From: Mycobacterium lentiflavum
GTDB lineage: Bacteria > Actinomycetota > Actinomycetes > Mycobacteriales > Mycobacteriaceae
DNA: 64,000 bases
Assembly (NCBI RefSeq): GCF_022374895.2
Contig: NZ_CP092423.2
Coordinates: 4,278,001-4,342,000 of the forward strand
Reading direction: 5' to 3'
Shown here: piece after piece, positions 7,908 through 16,383 of the stretch
Layout of the letters: each line of letters starts with the position of its first letter
How positions within the stretch are numbered: position 1 is the first letter of the stretch
Translations under genes and position numbers: made by a program
Notes under the pieces: generated by a model
Told to the model about the DNA's origin: nothing
The model's database searches: none
Seen by the model: the letters and a program-made list of their open reading frames with translations, nothing else

Positions 7908-8707
7908 GTACCCCACGTTTCGAAACCATTCTCCTCGACGTCGACGCGAGCGACCACGTCGCGACCATCACGCTGAATCGTCCCGAGCAGCTGAATGCGT
8001 TCAACCGCCAGATGTGTGAGGAGATGGCCGAGGCATGGCGCACCGTCAAACTCGACGAGTCGGTGCACGCAGTGGTGCTGCGCGCCGCCGGCAACCGGGC
8101 CTTCAGCGCGGGGCTGGATATCAAGACACCCTACGGGCAACCCGAAAACGTATGGAATCATGAGGATCCCGGCGAACTGCTCAGCCCCAAGTGGCAGAAG
8201 TTGTGGAAGCCGGTGGTGTGCGCCGTCCAGGGCATGTGCACGGCGGGCGCGTTCTACTTCATCAACGAGTCTGATGTGGTCATCTGCGCAGAAGAAGCAA
8301 CGTTTTTCGACTCGCACGTCTCGGCCGGCCTGGTCTGCGCGCTGGAGCCGATCGGGCTGATGCGCCGCATCGGCCTGGGCGAGACGCTGCGCATCGCCTT
8401 GATGGGCAATGACGAGCGGGTGAGCGCCGACACCGCGTTGCGGATCGGCCTGGTGTCCGAGGTCGTCGCGACCGGCCGGCTCTGGAGCCGAGCCCACGAG
8501 ATCGCCGCGGCCATCGCGGCCAAGCCGCCGTCGGCGACGCAGGGCACCGTCAAGGCGATCTGGGAATCGCTGGACAAGCCCTACCGCGCCGCCTTGGAGC
8601 AGGGGTTGATCTACACCCGGCTGGGCAACCCGCTGGGCATCGCCGAACTGGCGGCGCAGCAGGATGCGGGCGGCAAGGCCGTCGGCAGCGATCCAAAGAT
8701 TCGCTGA
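7904..8707 (+). CDS. Crotonase family protein of the FFDSHVS subtype
   Basis: A 267-residue crotonase. TTG 7904 overlaps the previous stop as TTGA and gives the usual distance to the first strand (FETILL); GTG 7898 and TTG 7892 are in-frame alternatives. Motifs are FSAGLDI and FFDSHVSAGLV. The Glu144 position is an aromatic residue and Glu164 is His, so neither canonical acid is present. It overlaps the following synthetase gene by one base (TGATG). Its pairing with the preceding gene suggests a heteromeric enzyme or two successive steps on related substrates, which is inference. Confidence 0.88.
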   Translation: MSTPRFETILLDVDASDHVATITLNRPEQLNAFNRQMCEEMAEAWRTVKLDESVHAVVLRAAGNRAFSAGLDIKTPYGQPENVWNHEDPGELLSPKWQKLWKPVVCAVQGMCTAGAFYFINESDVVICAEEATFFDSHVSAGLVCALEPIGLMRRIGLGETLRIALMGNDERVSADTALRIGLVSEVVATGRLWSRAHEIAAAIAAKPPSATQGTVKAIWESLDKPYRAALEQGLIYTRLGNPLGIAELAAQQDAGGKAVGSDPKIR

Positions 8708-10182
8708 TGGGCCAGCACCCGCTGAGTCGACGCATCGCCGACGTGCTGGATCTGCAGCCGAGCGCGCCCGCGATCGAGTACGACGGTCGATGGCTGTCGT
8801 GGGGCCAGATCGGCGATGCGGCGCGGCGCATGGCGTCGGTGACGGCCGAACACCGCGACAACCCCGCGATCGGGATGCTGCTGCGCAACCGGCCGGGCCA
8901 GGTGGCGGCGTTCCTCGGTGTGCTGGTCGGTGGTGGCACCGTGGTCACCATCAATCCGTCGCGCGGCGACGAGCGCACCCGAGCCGATATCGCCGCACTC
9001 CAACTGCCCCTGGTGGTCGGCGAGCCCGACGACCTGGCCACACTGGTCGCCCCCGGCACGCCGACCATGCCGATCTCCGGACGCCTCGCCGATCCGGGCG
9101 AATCGGTAGGGCACCACGACGGTCCCACTGCCGCAACACCAATCGCGGTGCGGATGCTGACCAGCGGAACGACGGGTCCGCCCAAGCGAATCGACCTCAG
9201 CTACGACATGCTGGCGCGCAGCGTGATGGGTACGGACCCCGATCAGGCGCCGCAGGAACTGCGCCGCGGTGTCGCGATCATGAACTCACCGCTGGTGCAC
9301 ATCGGCGGAGTGTTCCGGGTGCTGCAATGCGTCACCGAAGCGAGATCCTTTGTGTTGCTGGAACGCTTCGAACTCAACGCGTGGGCGCAGGCGGTGCGCA
9401 CCCACCGGCCCCGCGCGGTGTCGCTGGTGCCGGCCGCGTTGCGGACGGTGCTGCATTCCGACCTCTCGCGCGCCGATCTGGACGGTATCCGCGCGGTCAC
9501 CTGTGGCACCGCCCCGCTGTCGGCCGACGACGCCGACGCCTTCACCGAGAAATACGGCATACCCGTTTTAACTTCCTACGCTGCAACAGAATTCGGCGGC
9601 GGCGTGGCCGGCTGGACCCTGGCCGACCACCAGAAGCATTGGATCGCCAAACGCGGCAGCGTCGGGCGGGCCAACCCGGGCGCCCAGCTGCGGGTGGTCG
9701 ACGATGCCGGCACGCCGCTGGGAGCCGACCAGGTCGGGCTGCTCGAGGTCAAGCCGGCACAGCTAGGGTGCTCGGTGCTGTGGATGCGGACCACGGATTT
9801 GGCGCGCATCGACGCCGACGGCTTCCTCTGGATCGTCGGGCGGGCCGATCAGGCGATCATCCGCGGCGGCTTCAAGGTGATGCCCGACGACGTCCGTGTC
9901 GCACTGGAGAGCCATCCGGCGGTGGCGGGCGCGGCCGTGATCGGGCGACCCGACGCCCGCCTCGGCGAGACGCCGGTCGCGATGGTGGAGCTGCGCGACT
10001 CCCCGGACACCGATACCGACGCATTGGTCGACTATCTGCGAACGCGGTTGGCCCGCTACGAAATTCCGACCAAGATCGCGATCGTCGGCGCGATTCCGCG
10101 CACCCCCTCGGGTAAAGCCGACCTGAGCGAGATCCGGCGCTACTTCGACGAATCCGCGGCGCAGCGCGATCATGCCCGGTGA
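8707..10182 (+). CDS. AMP-forming acyl-CoA synthetase (ANL superfamily)
   Basis: A 491-residue adenylate-forming enzyme. The P-loop (MLTSGTTGPPK) is near residue 150. A core motif resembling the Tyr-x-x-x-Glu element reads SYAATEFGG. The hinge/C-terminal part is GRADQAIIRGGFKV, and the catalytic Lys lies in TPSGKAD near the C-terminus. It should activate a carboxylic acid to its CoA thioester. It is about 40 residues shorter than typical FadD proteins, mainly in the N-terminal half. ATG 8707 overlaps the stop of the preceding crotonase and the gene overlaps the next by 11 bp. Confidence 0.9.
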   Translation: MGQHPLSRRIADVLDLQPSAPAIEYDGRWLSWGQIGDAARRMASVTAEHRDNPAIGMLLRNRPGQVAAFLGVLVGGGTVVTINPSRGDERTRADIAALQLPLVVGEPDDLATLVAPGTPTMPISGRLADPGESVGHHDGPTAATPIAVRMLTSGTTGPPKRIDLSYDMLARSVMGTDPDQAPQELRRGVAIMNSPLVHIGGVFRVLQCVTEARSFVLLERFELNAWAQAVRTHRPRAVSLVPAALRTVLHSDLSRADLDGIRAVTCGTAPLSADDADAFTEKYGIPVLTSYAATEFGGGVAGWTLADHQKHWIAKRGSVGRANPGAQLRVVDDAGTPLGADQVGLLEVKPAQLGCSVLWMRTTDLARIDADGFLWIVGRADQAIIRGGFKVMPDDVRVALESHPAVAGAAVIGRPDARLGETPVAMVELRDSPDTDTDALVDYLRTRLARYEIPTKIAIVGAIPRTPSGKADLSEIRRYFDESAAQRDHAR

Positions 10183-11737
10183 TTGGACGGTCGCCGAAGT
10201 CCTGCGACAGCAAGCCGGCGCGCGCGACAACCACACGCTTCTGGTGTGCGACGCAGAGCGCCTCAGCTATGCCGAAGCTGACGTCGCGTCGGCGGAGCTC
10301 GCTCGTGGGCTGATCGCCCTCGGCGCGGGCAAGGGGACACATGTGGGACTGCTCTACCCCAACGGCACCGAGTTCGTGGTCGCGATGCTGGCCGCCGCCC
10401 GGATCGGTGCGGTAGTGGTCCCGCTCTCGACTTTCGTCACAGCTCGCGAGATGCGCGAGCAGCTGGTCGACAGCGACGTCGAAATACTGTTGACCGCGCG
10501 GTCTTTTCGCTCCCACGACTACGCGCAACGATTGGCCGAGGTCCTCTCGGACGCCGATCTCGATTCCCGGTTGTTTTCACCCGCCGCCCCGCAACTGCGC
10601 CACGTCGCGATCGCTCAGGAGACGGTGTTCCGACGAGCCGGCACCGTCGACTCCGAGCTGCTGCGGGCGATGGAGGCCGACGTCTACGGCTGCGATCCGC
10701 TGGCGATCGTCTACACGTCGGGATCGACCAGTGCTCCCAAGGGCGTGGTGCACACCCATGCCGGACTGCTCGGACATCAGCGAAACCTCAACACGATTCG
10801 CGGGTTGACCGCGGCGGACAAACTGTTCTGCAATTCGCCGTTCTTCTGGATCGGGGGGTTCGCGTTCGGTCTGCTCGCCACCCTGGTGGCCGGTTCGACC
10901 TTGGTGTGCTCCAACGCCGTCGACGCTGGGGCGATGCTGGACTTGCTGGAAGCCGAAAAGCCAACGATGACCAACGGATTCGCGGCCGGCATCGCTGCCC
11001 TGGCCGACCACCCGAGCTACCCCGGGCGTGATCTGTCGTCGATGCGGCGCGGCAACCTCTACCCGATCATGGCCCCCGACACCAGGCCGGCCGACCCCGA
11101 GCTGCGGCACAACATGCTGGGAATGACCGAGGCAGGCAGTGTCGTGCTGATCTCCGGCGACGAATCCGATCAGCCCGAAGCCCGGCGCGGGTCATTCGGC
11201 AAGCCCGCACCCGGATTTGAGACGATGCTGATCAACCCCGACACGATGGAACACGTCGCCGTGGGAGAGGTCGGCGAACTCTGCATCCGCGGGCCGTATG
11301 TGATGCAAGGCTATTACAAGCGCGCGCGAGAAGAGTGCTTCGACGCCGACGGCTGGCTGCACACCGGCGATTTGGTGCGCACGGATCCCGACGGCTTCGT
11401 TTATTTCGTCGGACGCCTGGGCGCGATGATCAAAACGGCCGGCGCCAATGTCTCGGCGGCAGAGGTGGAGAAGGCCATCACCAAGGTCACCGGCGGGGCG
11501 CCGGCCTACGTCTTCGGCCTACCCGACCCGCGGCGCGGTCAACTCGTGGCCGCGGTGGTGGTCCGGCCGGACGGCGCCACGGCGTCCGACGACGCAGCGT
11601 TAAGCGAACAACTCAAATCCGAACTGTCCGTGTACAAGATCCCCAAACGGTTCATCAGCCTGCCGCGCGCCGACGTGCCGCTGCTGTCCAGCGGCAAGGT
11701 CGACCTGCCGCAACTCAGGAAGCTCTTCGATGCCTAG
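10172..11737 (+). CDS. AMP-forming acyl-CoA synthetase (ANL superfamily)
   Basis: A 521-residue acyl-CoA synthetase. The P-loop VYTSGSTSAPKG is near residue 183, followed by the LGMTEAG active-site motif, GWLHTGDLVRTDPDGFVYFVGR in the hinge and a terminal SSGKVDL with the catalytic Lys. It is clearly related to the next gene: both share a PFFWIGGF / PFFWVGGF substrate-pocket segment, suggesting tandem duplication followed by specialisation. It overlaps both neighbours (11 and 8 bp), consistent with one operon running 6275-13256. Confidence 0.92.
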   Translation: MPGDWTVAEVLRQQAGARDNHTLLVCDAERLSYAEADVASAELARGLIALGAGKGTHVGLLYPNGTEFVVAMLAAARIGAVVVPLSTFVTAREMREQLVDSDVEILLTARSFRSHDYAQRLAEVLSDADLDSRLFSPAAPQLRHVAIAQETVFRRAGTVDSELLRAMEADVYGCDPLAIVYTSGSTSAPKGVVHTHAGLLGHQRNLNTIRGLTAADKLFCNSPFFWIGGFAFGLLATLVAGSTLVCSNAVDAGAMLDLLEAEKPTMTNGFAAGIAALADHPSYPGRDLSSMRRGNLYPIMAPDTRPADPELRHNMLGMTEAGSVVLISGDESDQPEARRGSFGKPAPGFETMLINPDTMEHVAVGEVGELCIRGPYVMQGYYKRAREECFDADGWLHTGDLVRTDPDGFVYFVGRLGAMIKTAGANVSAAEVEKAITKVTGGAPAYVFGLPDPRRGQLVAAVVVRPDGATASDDAALSEQLKSELSVYKIPKRFISLPRADVPLLSSGKVDLPQLRKLFDA

Positions 11738-13256
11738 CACCATCGACCGGCTGGTCCGGCTTCGAGCCGACCACGACGGGGACACGCCGATGGTGATCGA
11801 TCCCACGTCTCGGATTGGCTACCGCGAACTCGAGTCGACCACACGCGATTTGGCTGCAGCGTTCGTCGAAGCCGGCGTGGGCAAGGGCACCCGGGTCGGA
11901 TTGATCATGCCCAACAGCGCCCGTTGGGTGCAGATCTCCATCGCGTTGACCCGCATTGGCGCGGTGCTGGTTCCGTTGAGTACCTTGCTGCAGGCCCGGG
12001 AACTCGTTGCGCAGCTGCGCGCCGCGGCGGTGCAGTTCCTGGTGAGCGTCCGCGAATTCCGGGGCCACCGGTATCTCGACGACCTGAAGGCGGTACCGCA
12101 GTCCGAACTGCCCGCGCTACGCCAGGTTTGGTCGACCGGGCAGCTTGACGACGCAACCGCGACCGCTCGCGCGCGCCAGATCATCGACGCCATGACCGCA
12201 ACGGTCACCCCCGCCGACCCGCTGGTCATCATGTTCACCTCCGGCAGCAGCGGACCACCCAAGGGAGTCGTGCACTCCCATGGCAACGCGTTGGGCGCCG
12301 TACAGTCGGGTCTTGCGGCACGGTGCATCACTTCGCAAACCCGCCTGTATCTGCCGATGCCGTTCTTCTGGGTGGGCGGTTTCGGCAGCGGAATACTGTC
12401 CGCACTGCTGGCCGGCGCCACCCTGGTGACCGAAGAAATCCCTCGGCCCGAAACCACGCTGCGACTGCTGGAGCGCGAGCGCGTCAACCTGTTTCGCGGC
12501 TGGCCCGATCAGGCCGAAGCACTGGCCCGGCACGCGAGTGCGGCCGGCGTTGACCTCTCGGCACTGCGGCCGGGCAGCCTGGCAGCCCTGCTGCCCCCCG
12601 AGCAGCGGGCGCAGCCGGGAGCACGGGCCACGCTGTTCGGGATGACCGAGGCTTTCGGGCCGTACTGCGGCTACCCCGCCGACACCGACATGCCGAGGAC
12701 GGCATGGGGCAGCTGCGGAAAACCGTTCGATGGCATGGAAGTTCGCACCGTCGACATCGATAGCGGCGAGCCCGTCGCGGCGGGAACCGCCGGCATGATC
12801 CAGCTTCGTGGAGCGCACACGATGCGCGGCATCTGCGGTCGCAGTCGCGAAGAGCTGTTCACCGCCGACGGCTTCTACCCAACCGGCGACCTCGGCCATC
12901 TCGACAAGGACGGATTCCTGTTCTACCACGGCAGATCCGACGACATGTTCAAAGTCAGCGGCGCCACGGTGTATCCGAGTGAAGTCGAGCGAGCGTTGCG
13001 CATGATCGATGGCATCGACAACGCCTTCGTCACCAATGTGCCAGGCACCGCGGGTGAGCGGGTGGGCGCGGCGGTGGTGCGCGGCGACCCGGGGGTGGAC
13101 ACCGAACAGTTGCGCGGCCAGGCACGCACGCTGCTGAGTTCCTTCAAGGTTCCGACGGTATGGCTGCTGCTGGACTCCAACGACGACGTTCCGCGTGGCG
13201 GCACCGGCAAGGTCGACATCCACCGGCTGCGCGAGATGCTGACCGACGGGTCTTAG
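11730..13256 (+). CDS. AMP-forming acyl-CoA synthetase (ANL superfamily), paralogue of the preceding gene
   Basis: A 508-residue acyl-CoA synthetase. The P-loop MFTSGSSGPPKG is near residue 168. The acid motif is FGMTEAF, the hinge aspartate is in YPTGDLGHLDKDGF and the catalytic Lys in GGTGKVDI. The PFFWVGGF segment matches the preceding paralogue. Last gene of the crotonase/synthetase operon; its stop overlaps by 4 bp the stop of a convergent small secreted-protein gene. Substrate unknown. Confidence 0.92.
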   Translation: MPSTIDRLVRLRADHDGDTPMVIDPTSRIGYRELESTTRDLAAAFVEAGVGKGTRVGLIMPNSARWVQISIALTRIGAVLVPLSTLLQARELVAQLRAAAVQFLVSVREFRGHRYLDDLKAVPQSELPALRQVWSTGQLDDATATARARQIIDAMTATVTPADPLVIMFTSGSSGPPKGVVHSHGNALGAVQSGLAARCITSQTRLYLPMPFFWVGGFGSGILSALLAGATLVTEEIPRPETTLRLLERERVNLFRGWPDQAEALARHASAAGVDLSALRPGSLAALLPPEQRAQPGARATLFGMTEAFGPYCGYPADTDMPRTAWGSCGKPFDGMEVRTVDIDSGEPVAAGTAGMIQLRGAHTMRGICGRSREELFTADGFYPTGDLGHLDKDGFLFYHGRSDDMFKVSGATVYPSEVERALRMIDGIDNAFVTNVPGTAGERVGAAVVRGDPGVDTEQLRGQARTLLSSFKVPTVWLLLDSNDDVPRGGTGKVDIHRLREMLTDGS

Positions 13257-13615
13257 GGCACCCGCGTCCAGGGTTGACAGTTCAGCGACTCGAAGGCCTT
13301 CACCGAAGTGTTGATATTCGCGAACATCGGGCCGATCGAGGTGTTCGTCTGCAGCACATGGTCCTTGTTCGCATCGGGCGTGCTGTAGGTGAACCATGAG
13401 CACATCGAGTCCTGGGTCGGCACGTTGTTGATCCACACGCCAAACGCCGAGCCCGACCCGCCCGTGTGGTAGAGACCCGGCGCGATGTCGGGCCCGACGA
13501 CAAAGACACCATTGCCGGGGATCGGGTCGAGCAAATCCGCATGCGCCGGTGCCGCGCACGCGATCGCCGCCGCGGTGGCAACGAAGAGAGCCGATACCCG
13601 AAGCGTTGGAGTCAT
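13253..13615 (-). CDS. Secreted small protein with Sec signal peptide
   Basis: This 120-residue protein starts at ATG 13615 behind GGAGAGAAGAAG. A classical signal peptide (VSALFVATAAAIACAAPAHA) is followed by a likely cleavage after AHA. The mature part of about 98 residues has two Cys and segments such as VGPDIAPGLYHTGGSG that recall small mycobacterial secreted proteins of unknown function. It probably acts outside the cytoplasmic membrane. Its convergence with the synthetase gene gives no functional clue. I do not recognise a named protein. Confidence 0.82.
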   Translation of the reverse strand: MTPTLRVSALFVATAAAIACAAPAHADLLDPIPGNGVFVVGPDIAPGLYHTGGSGSAFGVWINNVPTQDSMCSWFTYSTPDANKDHVLQTNTSIGPMFANINTSVKAFESLNCQPWTRVP

Positions 13616-13691
13616 CTTCTTCTCTCCATTCGTTGCCCACCCTGATGGCAGCGTATGCCCGCCCCGCCCGAGCAACAAGAGATGGCGACGG

Positions 13692-14000
13692 CTACCGGCG
13701 AACCCCGGATACCGTCGAGCGTGGCAACCGGCCCGCGCGCGAGTGTCCGCTCAGGACATCACCGTGGACCAGCACGTCGAAAGCCAGATTCAGCCGCATG
13801 GGCCTGGTCACCGACTGACGCCAGGTGAGCCGAGTGCCACCATCCGTCGGCTCGCTCGTAACATCTTGCAACGCAACGGTTTCATCTTTGTAGGTCGCCG
13901 TTCCGGCGAGCCCATCGCGCAGCTGCGTGAACGCGTAGAGCACCGCCAGTGTCCCGATCGGGGTCTTGATCGTCACGTCCCAGTCCCCTTCGATGCTCAA
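13692..14000 (-). CDS. Conserved hypothetical small beta-rich protein
   Basis: A 102-residue protein starting at TTG 14000, one base after the stop of the DJ-1-like gene. A GGAGG ribosome site lies at the end of that upstream gene, supporting this unusual start and translational coupling. The alternation of Thr/Val/Leu strands (GDWDVTIKTPIGT ... RLTWRQSVTRPMRLNLAFDV) suggests an antiparallel beta-barrel of lipocalin-like size, ending HSRAGRLPRSTVSG. No catalytic motif is evident. Probably cytoplasmic, since no signal peptide is present. Confidence 0.7.
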   Translation of the reverse strand: MSIEGDWDVTIKTPIGTLAVLYAFTQLRDGLAGTATYKDETVALQDVTSEPTDGGTRLTWRQSVTRPMRLNLAFDVLVHGDVLSGHSRAGRLPRSTVSGVRR

Positions 14001-14001
14001 C

Positions 14002-14658
14002 CTAAACCTCCACTGGTTCTCGTCCCACGGGCCGCCATACGGTGCCCCGCCGCTCGTATTCGAAGAGTTCCTCCACGGCGTGGGCGATTCGAGGACCGTA
14101 GCAGCGATCGAGCAGATGCAGGGCCAGGTCGAGCCCGGACGTCACGCCGCCGGCGGTCACCAGATCTCCGTCGTCAACGACGCGGGCGGCAACCGGGTAC
14201 ACACCGGCAGCCTCGAGCAGACCCAGGCCCAAACGATGCGTGACGGCGTGCCGTCCTTCGATCAGGCCTGACATCGCCATCACCACCGAACCACCACACA
14301 CCGCCGCCATGGTCACCTCGGGATTGGCAAATGCCTTGTGCAGCAGCGGAGTCAGTTCGGTCTGAGCCGCCCGTGCCAACAACACCGGGATGGTCTCGAC
14401 GCCGTCATCGGGATCGCCGGCGATGGGTCCACTGGCACCGGGCACGATCACATACCCGGGTTCGGACGGATCGAGCACGGCGGTGGCGGTCAGCGCCAAA
14501 CCGCGGGTGCCGCTCGTCACGCGGCGAGGGCCTTCCGCCGCCACCAATGTCACCCACAGCTCGCCCGCGACCATATCCGAGCCGGCGGAAAGAACTTCGA
14601 ACGGCGCGATCACGTCCAACGGGTCAAACCCGTCGTACAACACAATTTGCGCATGCAC
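14002..14658 (-). CDS. DJ-1/PfpI (class I glutamine-amidotransferase-like) family protein
   Basis: The 218-residue protein has the DJ-1/PfpI fold. YDGFDPLDVIAPFEVL is the N-terminal acidic elbow and AAVCGGSVVMAMSGLIEG the nucleophile elbow with the reactive Cys. GTG 14658 is chosen as the first codon consistent with the family; the reading extends to 14739 across the divergent promoter. Members act as hydratases, deglycases or chaperones, and the substrate here cannot be inferred. It is divergent from a GlxA-type regulator that contains the same fold, so the regulator may sense a related ligand. Confidence 0.85.
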   Translation of the reverse strand: MHAQIVLYDGFDPLDVIAPFEVLSAGSDMVAGELWVTLVAAEGPRRVTSGTRGLALTATAVLDPSEPGYVIVPGASGPIAGDPDDGVETIPVLLARAAQTELTPLLHKAFANPEVTMAAVCGGSVVMAMSGLIEGRHAVTHRLGLGLLEAAGVYPVAARVVDDGDLVTAGGVTSGLDLALHLLDRCYGPRIAHAVEELFEYERRGTVWRPVGREPVEV

Positions 14659-14733
14659 CCGGCTATGTTCGCCGGTAGCGGTAACCGAGGCCAGTGGCTG
14701 GATTGCCACGTTGCGACGGTATATTGCCAAACC

Positions 14734-15678
14734 ATGCATTCCGTCGCTGTGCTGGCCGAGCCCGACGCCATCGCGTTCGACCTCGCGATCGCGGTCGAGG
14801 TCTTCGGCCGGGTCTGGCTCGACAACGCAGCGCCGGGCTACCGGGTTCGAGTATGTGGCTGCGAGCCCCTGGTTGCAGCGGGGCCGATCCGGATCGCGAC
14901 GGACTTCGGCCTAGCCGAGCTCGCCAACGCCGACACCATCATCGTGCCGGGCCGCAATGATGCCGCTGCTGCAGTCCGCGCCGACGTGATCGCAGCATTG
15001 AAGTCCGCTTACCACAAGGGAATTCGAATCGCATCGATCTGTAGCGGAGCTTTTACCGTCGCCGCGGCGGGCATCCTCGACGGCAAACGGGCGACCACGC
15101 ACTGGCTTGCGGCGGAACTGTTTTCGGCGACCTACCCGGATGTCAGGCTCGATGCCGATGCGCTCTACGTCGACGAAGGCCAAGTCCTCAGCTCGGCCGG
15201 AGCATCGGCCGGACTGGATCTGTGCCTGCACATGGTCGCCCGCGATTACGGCTCTGCCGCCGCCGCTGACGCCGCCCGCCTGGCCGTCGCCCCGCTGCAC
15301 CGCAGCGGCGGCCAAGCACAATTCATCATCCGCAATCGCCGCATATCCAACACCGAACTCGACGGCCTATTGATCTGGATCGAGAACAATGCGCACCTAC
15401 CACTGACGCTGCGCGACATTGCCCGCCAGGCAGCCAGCAGCGAACGGACGATCAATCGCCGGTTCAAGCTCGAGACCGGTCAGACGCCCATGCAGTGGGT
15501 CAACAACGTTCGGGTCCGGCATGCGCAGCAGCTGCTGGAGAGAACTGCCGACAGCGTCGAAACGATTTCGCGTCGAGTAGGTTTCGCGTCAGCGACGAAT
15601 TTCCGCGAGCAATTCCGTCGGCTGTCCGGAGTATCGCCGCAGAGTTATCGACAGACGTTTCGCGACCAAAGCAGCTAA
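14734..15678 (+). CDS. GlxA-type transcriptional regulator (DJ-1-like domain plus AraC HTH)
   Basis: A 314-residue protein. Residues about 1-170 form a DJ-1/PfpI-like sensor domain with the elbow ASICSGAFTVAAAGILDG. Residues about 215-310 form a two-helix-turn-helix AraC/XylS domain (LRDIARQAASSERTINRRFK and a second HTH ending VSPQSYRQTF). It starts at ATG 14734, only 75 bp from the divergent DJ-1-like gene, its most likely target. Its stop overlaps the convergent GntR gene stop by 4 bp. Confidence 0.92.
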   Translation: MHSVAVLAEPDAIAFDLAIAVEVFGRVWLDNAAPGYRVRVCGCEPLVAAGPIRIATDFGLAELANADTIIVPGRNDAAAAVRADVIAALKSAYHKGIRIASICSGAFTVAAAGILDGKRATTHWLAAELFSATYPDVRLDADALYVDEGQVLSSAGASAGLDLCLHMVARDYGSAAAADAARLAVAPLHRSGGQAQFIIRNRRISNTELDGLLIWIENNAHLPLTLRDIARQAASSERTINRRFKLETGQTPMQWVNNVRVRHAQQLLERTADSVETISRRVGFASATNFREQFRRLSGVSPQSYRQTFRDQSS

Positions 15679-16379
15679 GCCGTGCCGCTTCGATCTTGCT
15701 GAGGACGCGGGCCACTCACCACACCGCGCGCGACGAGGTGGTCGATCAACGGAACAGCACCGGCGGCAAGATGTTCCGACATCGCCGCGCGGGCACGTTT
15801 GTCGTCGTGAATCTCAAGCGCGGTCAAGATCTCCCGATGGTCCTTGATCGACTGGCTGGGCCAGCCCTCGATCGAGGGAAACACCGATTCGGGCGCGTAT
15901 CTGGTGATCTGCGACATCAACTGAGCGAGTTTCGGCGAGTCCGCCGCGACGTTGATGGCCCGGTGAAACTCGTGGTTCAGCCGGACCGTTCGCTCGTGGT
16001 CATCGCCGGCATAGGCCTGTTCCAGCTGAGCCTGCAGCTGCTTAAGTTCATGCAGCTGCTCGGAAGTGATGTTGACCGCGGCCCGCGCGGCCAGCTCCCC
16101 ACCGACATGTGCCTGCACGTTCGCGACGTCGGTGACGTCTCGGCCGGTGACCGGCAATACCACGAAGCCGCGGCGGGGCTGCTGGGCGATCAGCCCCTCG
16201 GCGCGCAGTGCGAACAGTGCCTCACGGACCGGCGTGACACTGATCCCCAACTCGGCCGCCAGTTGGTCCAGACGAATATAAGAACCCGCGGTATAGCCGC
16301 CGTCGAATATCCGCCCACGGATAATCCGCGCGACGTCCTCGGAAAGTTGAGGCCGCGCAGCGAAATCCGGAACGCTCAT
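15675..16379 (-). CDS. GntR family transcriptional regulator, FCD/FadR subfamily
   Basis: A 234-residue regulator. The winged HTH occupies about residues 10-75 (LAAELGISVTPVREALFALRAEGLI is the diagnostic GntR recognition helix). An all-helical FCD ligand-binding domain follows, with the His-bearing segments FHRAIN and DHREIL that coordinate a metal or ligand in this subfamily. Such regulators usually bind organic or acyl acids and repress catabolic genes. It lies 4 bp after the acyl-CoA dehydrogenase gene on the same strand and probably controls this module; the palindrome at 20801-20816 is a candidate target. Confidence 0.92.
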   Translation of the reverse strand: MSVPDFAARPQLSEDVARIIRGRIFDGGYTAGSYIRLDQLAAELGISVTPVREALFALRAEGLIAQQPRRGFVVLPVTGRDVTDVANVQAHVGGELAARAAVNITSEQLHELKQLQAQLEQAYAGDDHERTVRLNHEFHRAINVAADSPKLAQLMSQITRYAPESVFPSIEGWPSQSIKDHREILTALEIHDDKRARAAMSEHLAAGAVPLIDHLVARGVVSGPRPQQDRSGTA

Positions 16380-16383
16380 CTGC

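Noticed and set aside
12117..13640. 507-residue minus-strand frame over the third acyl-CoA synthetase
   Set aside because: Antisense to a clear ANL enzyme and rich in Arg/Gly/Gln without any domain pattern.
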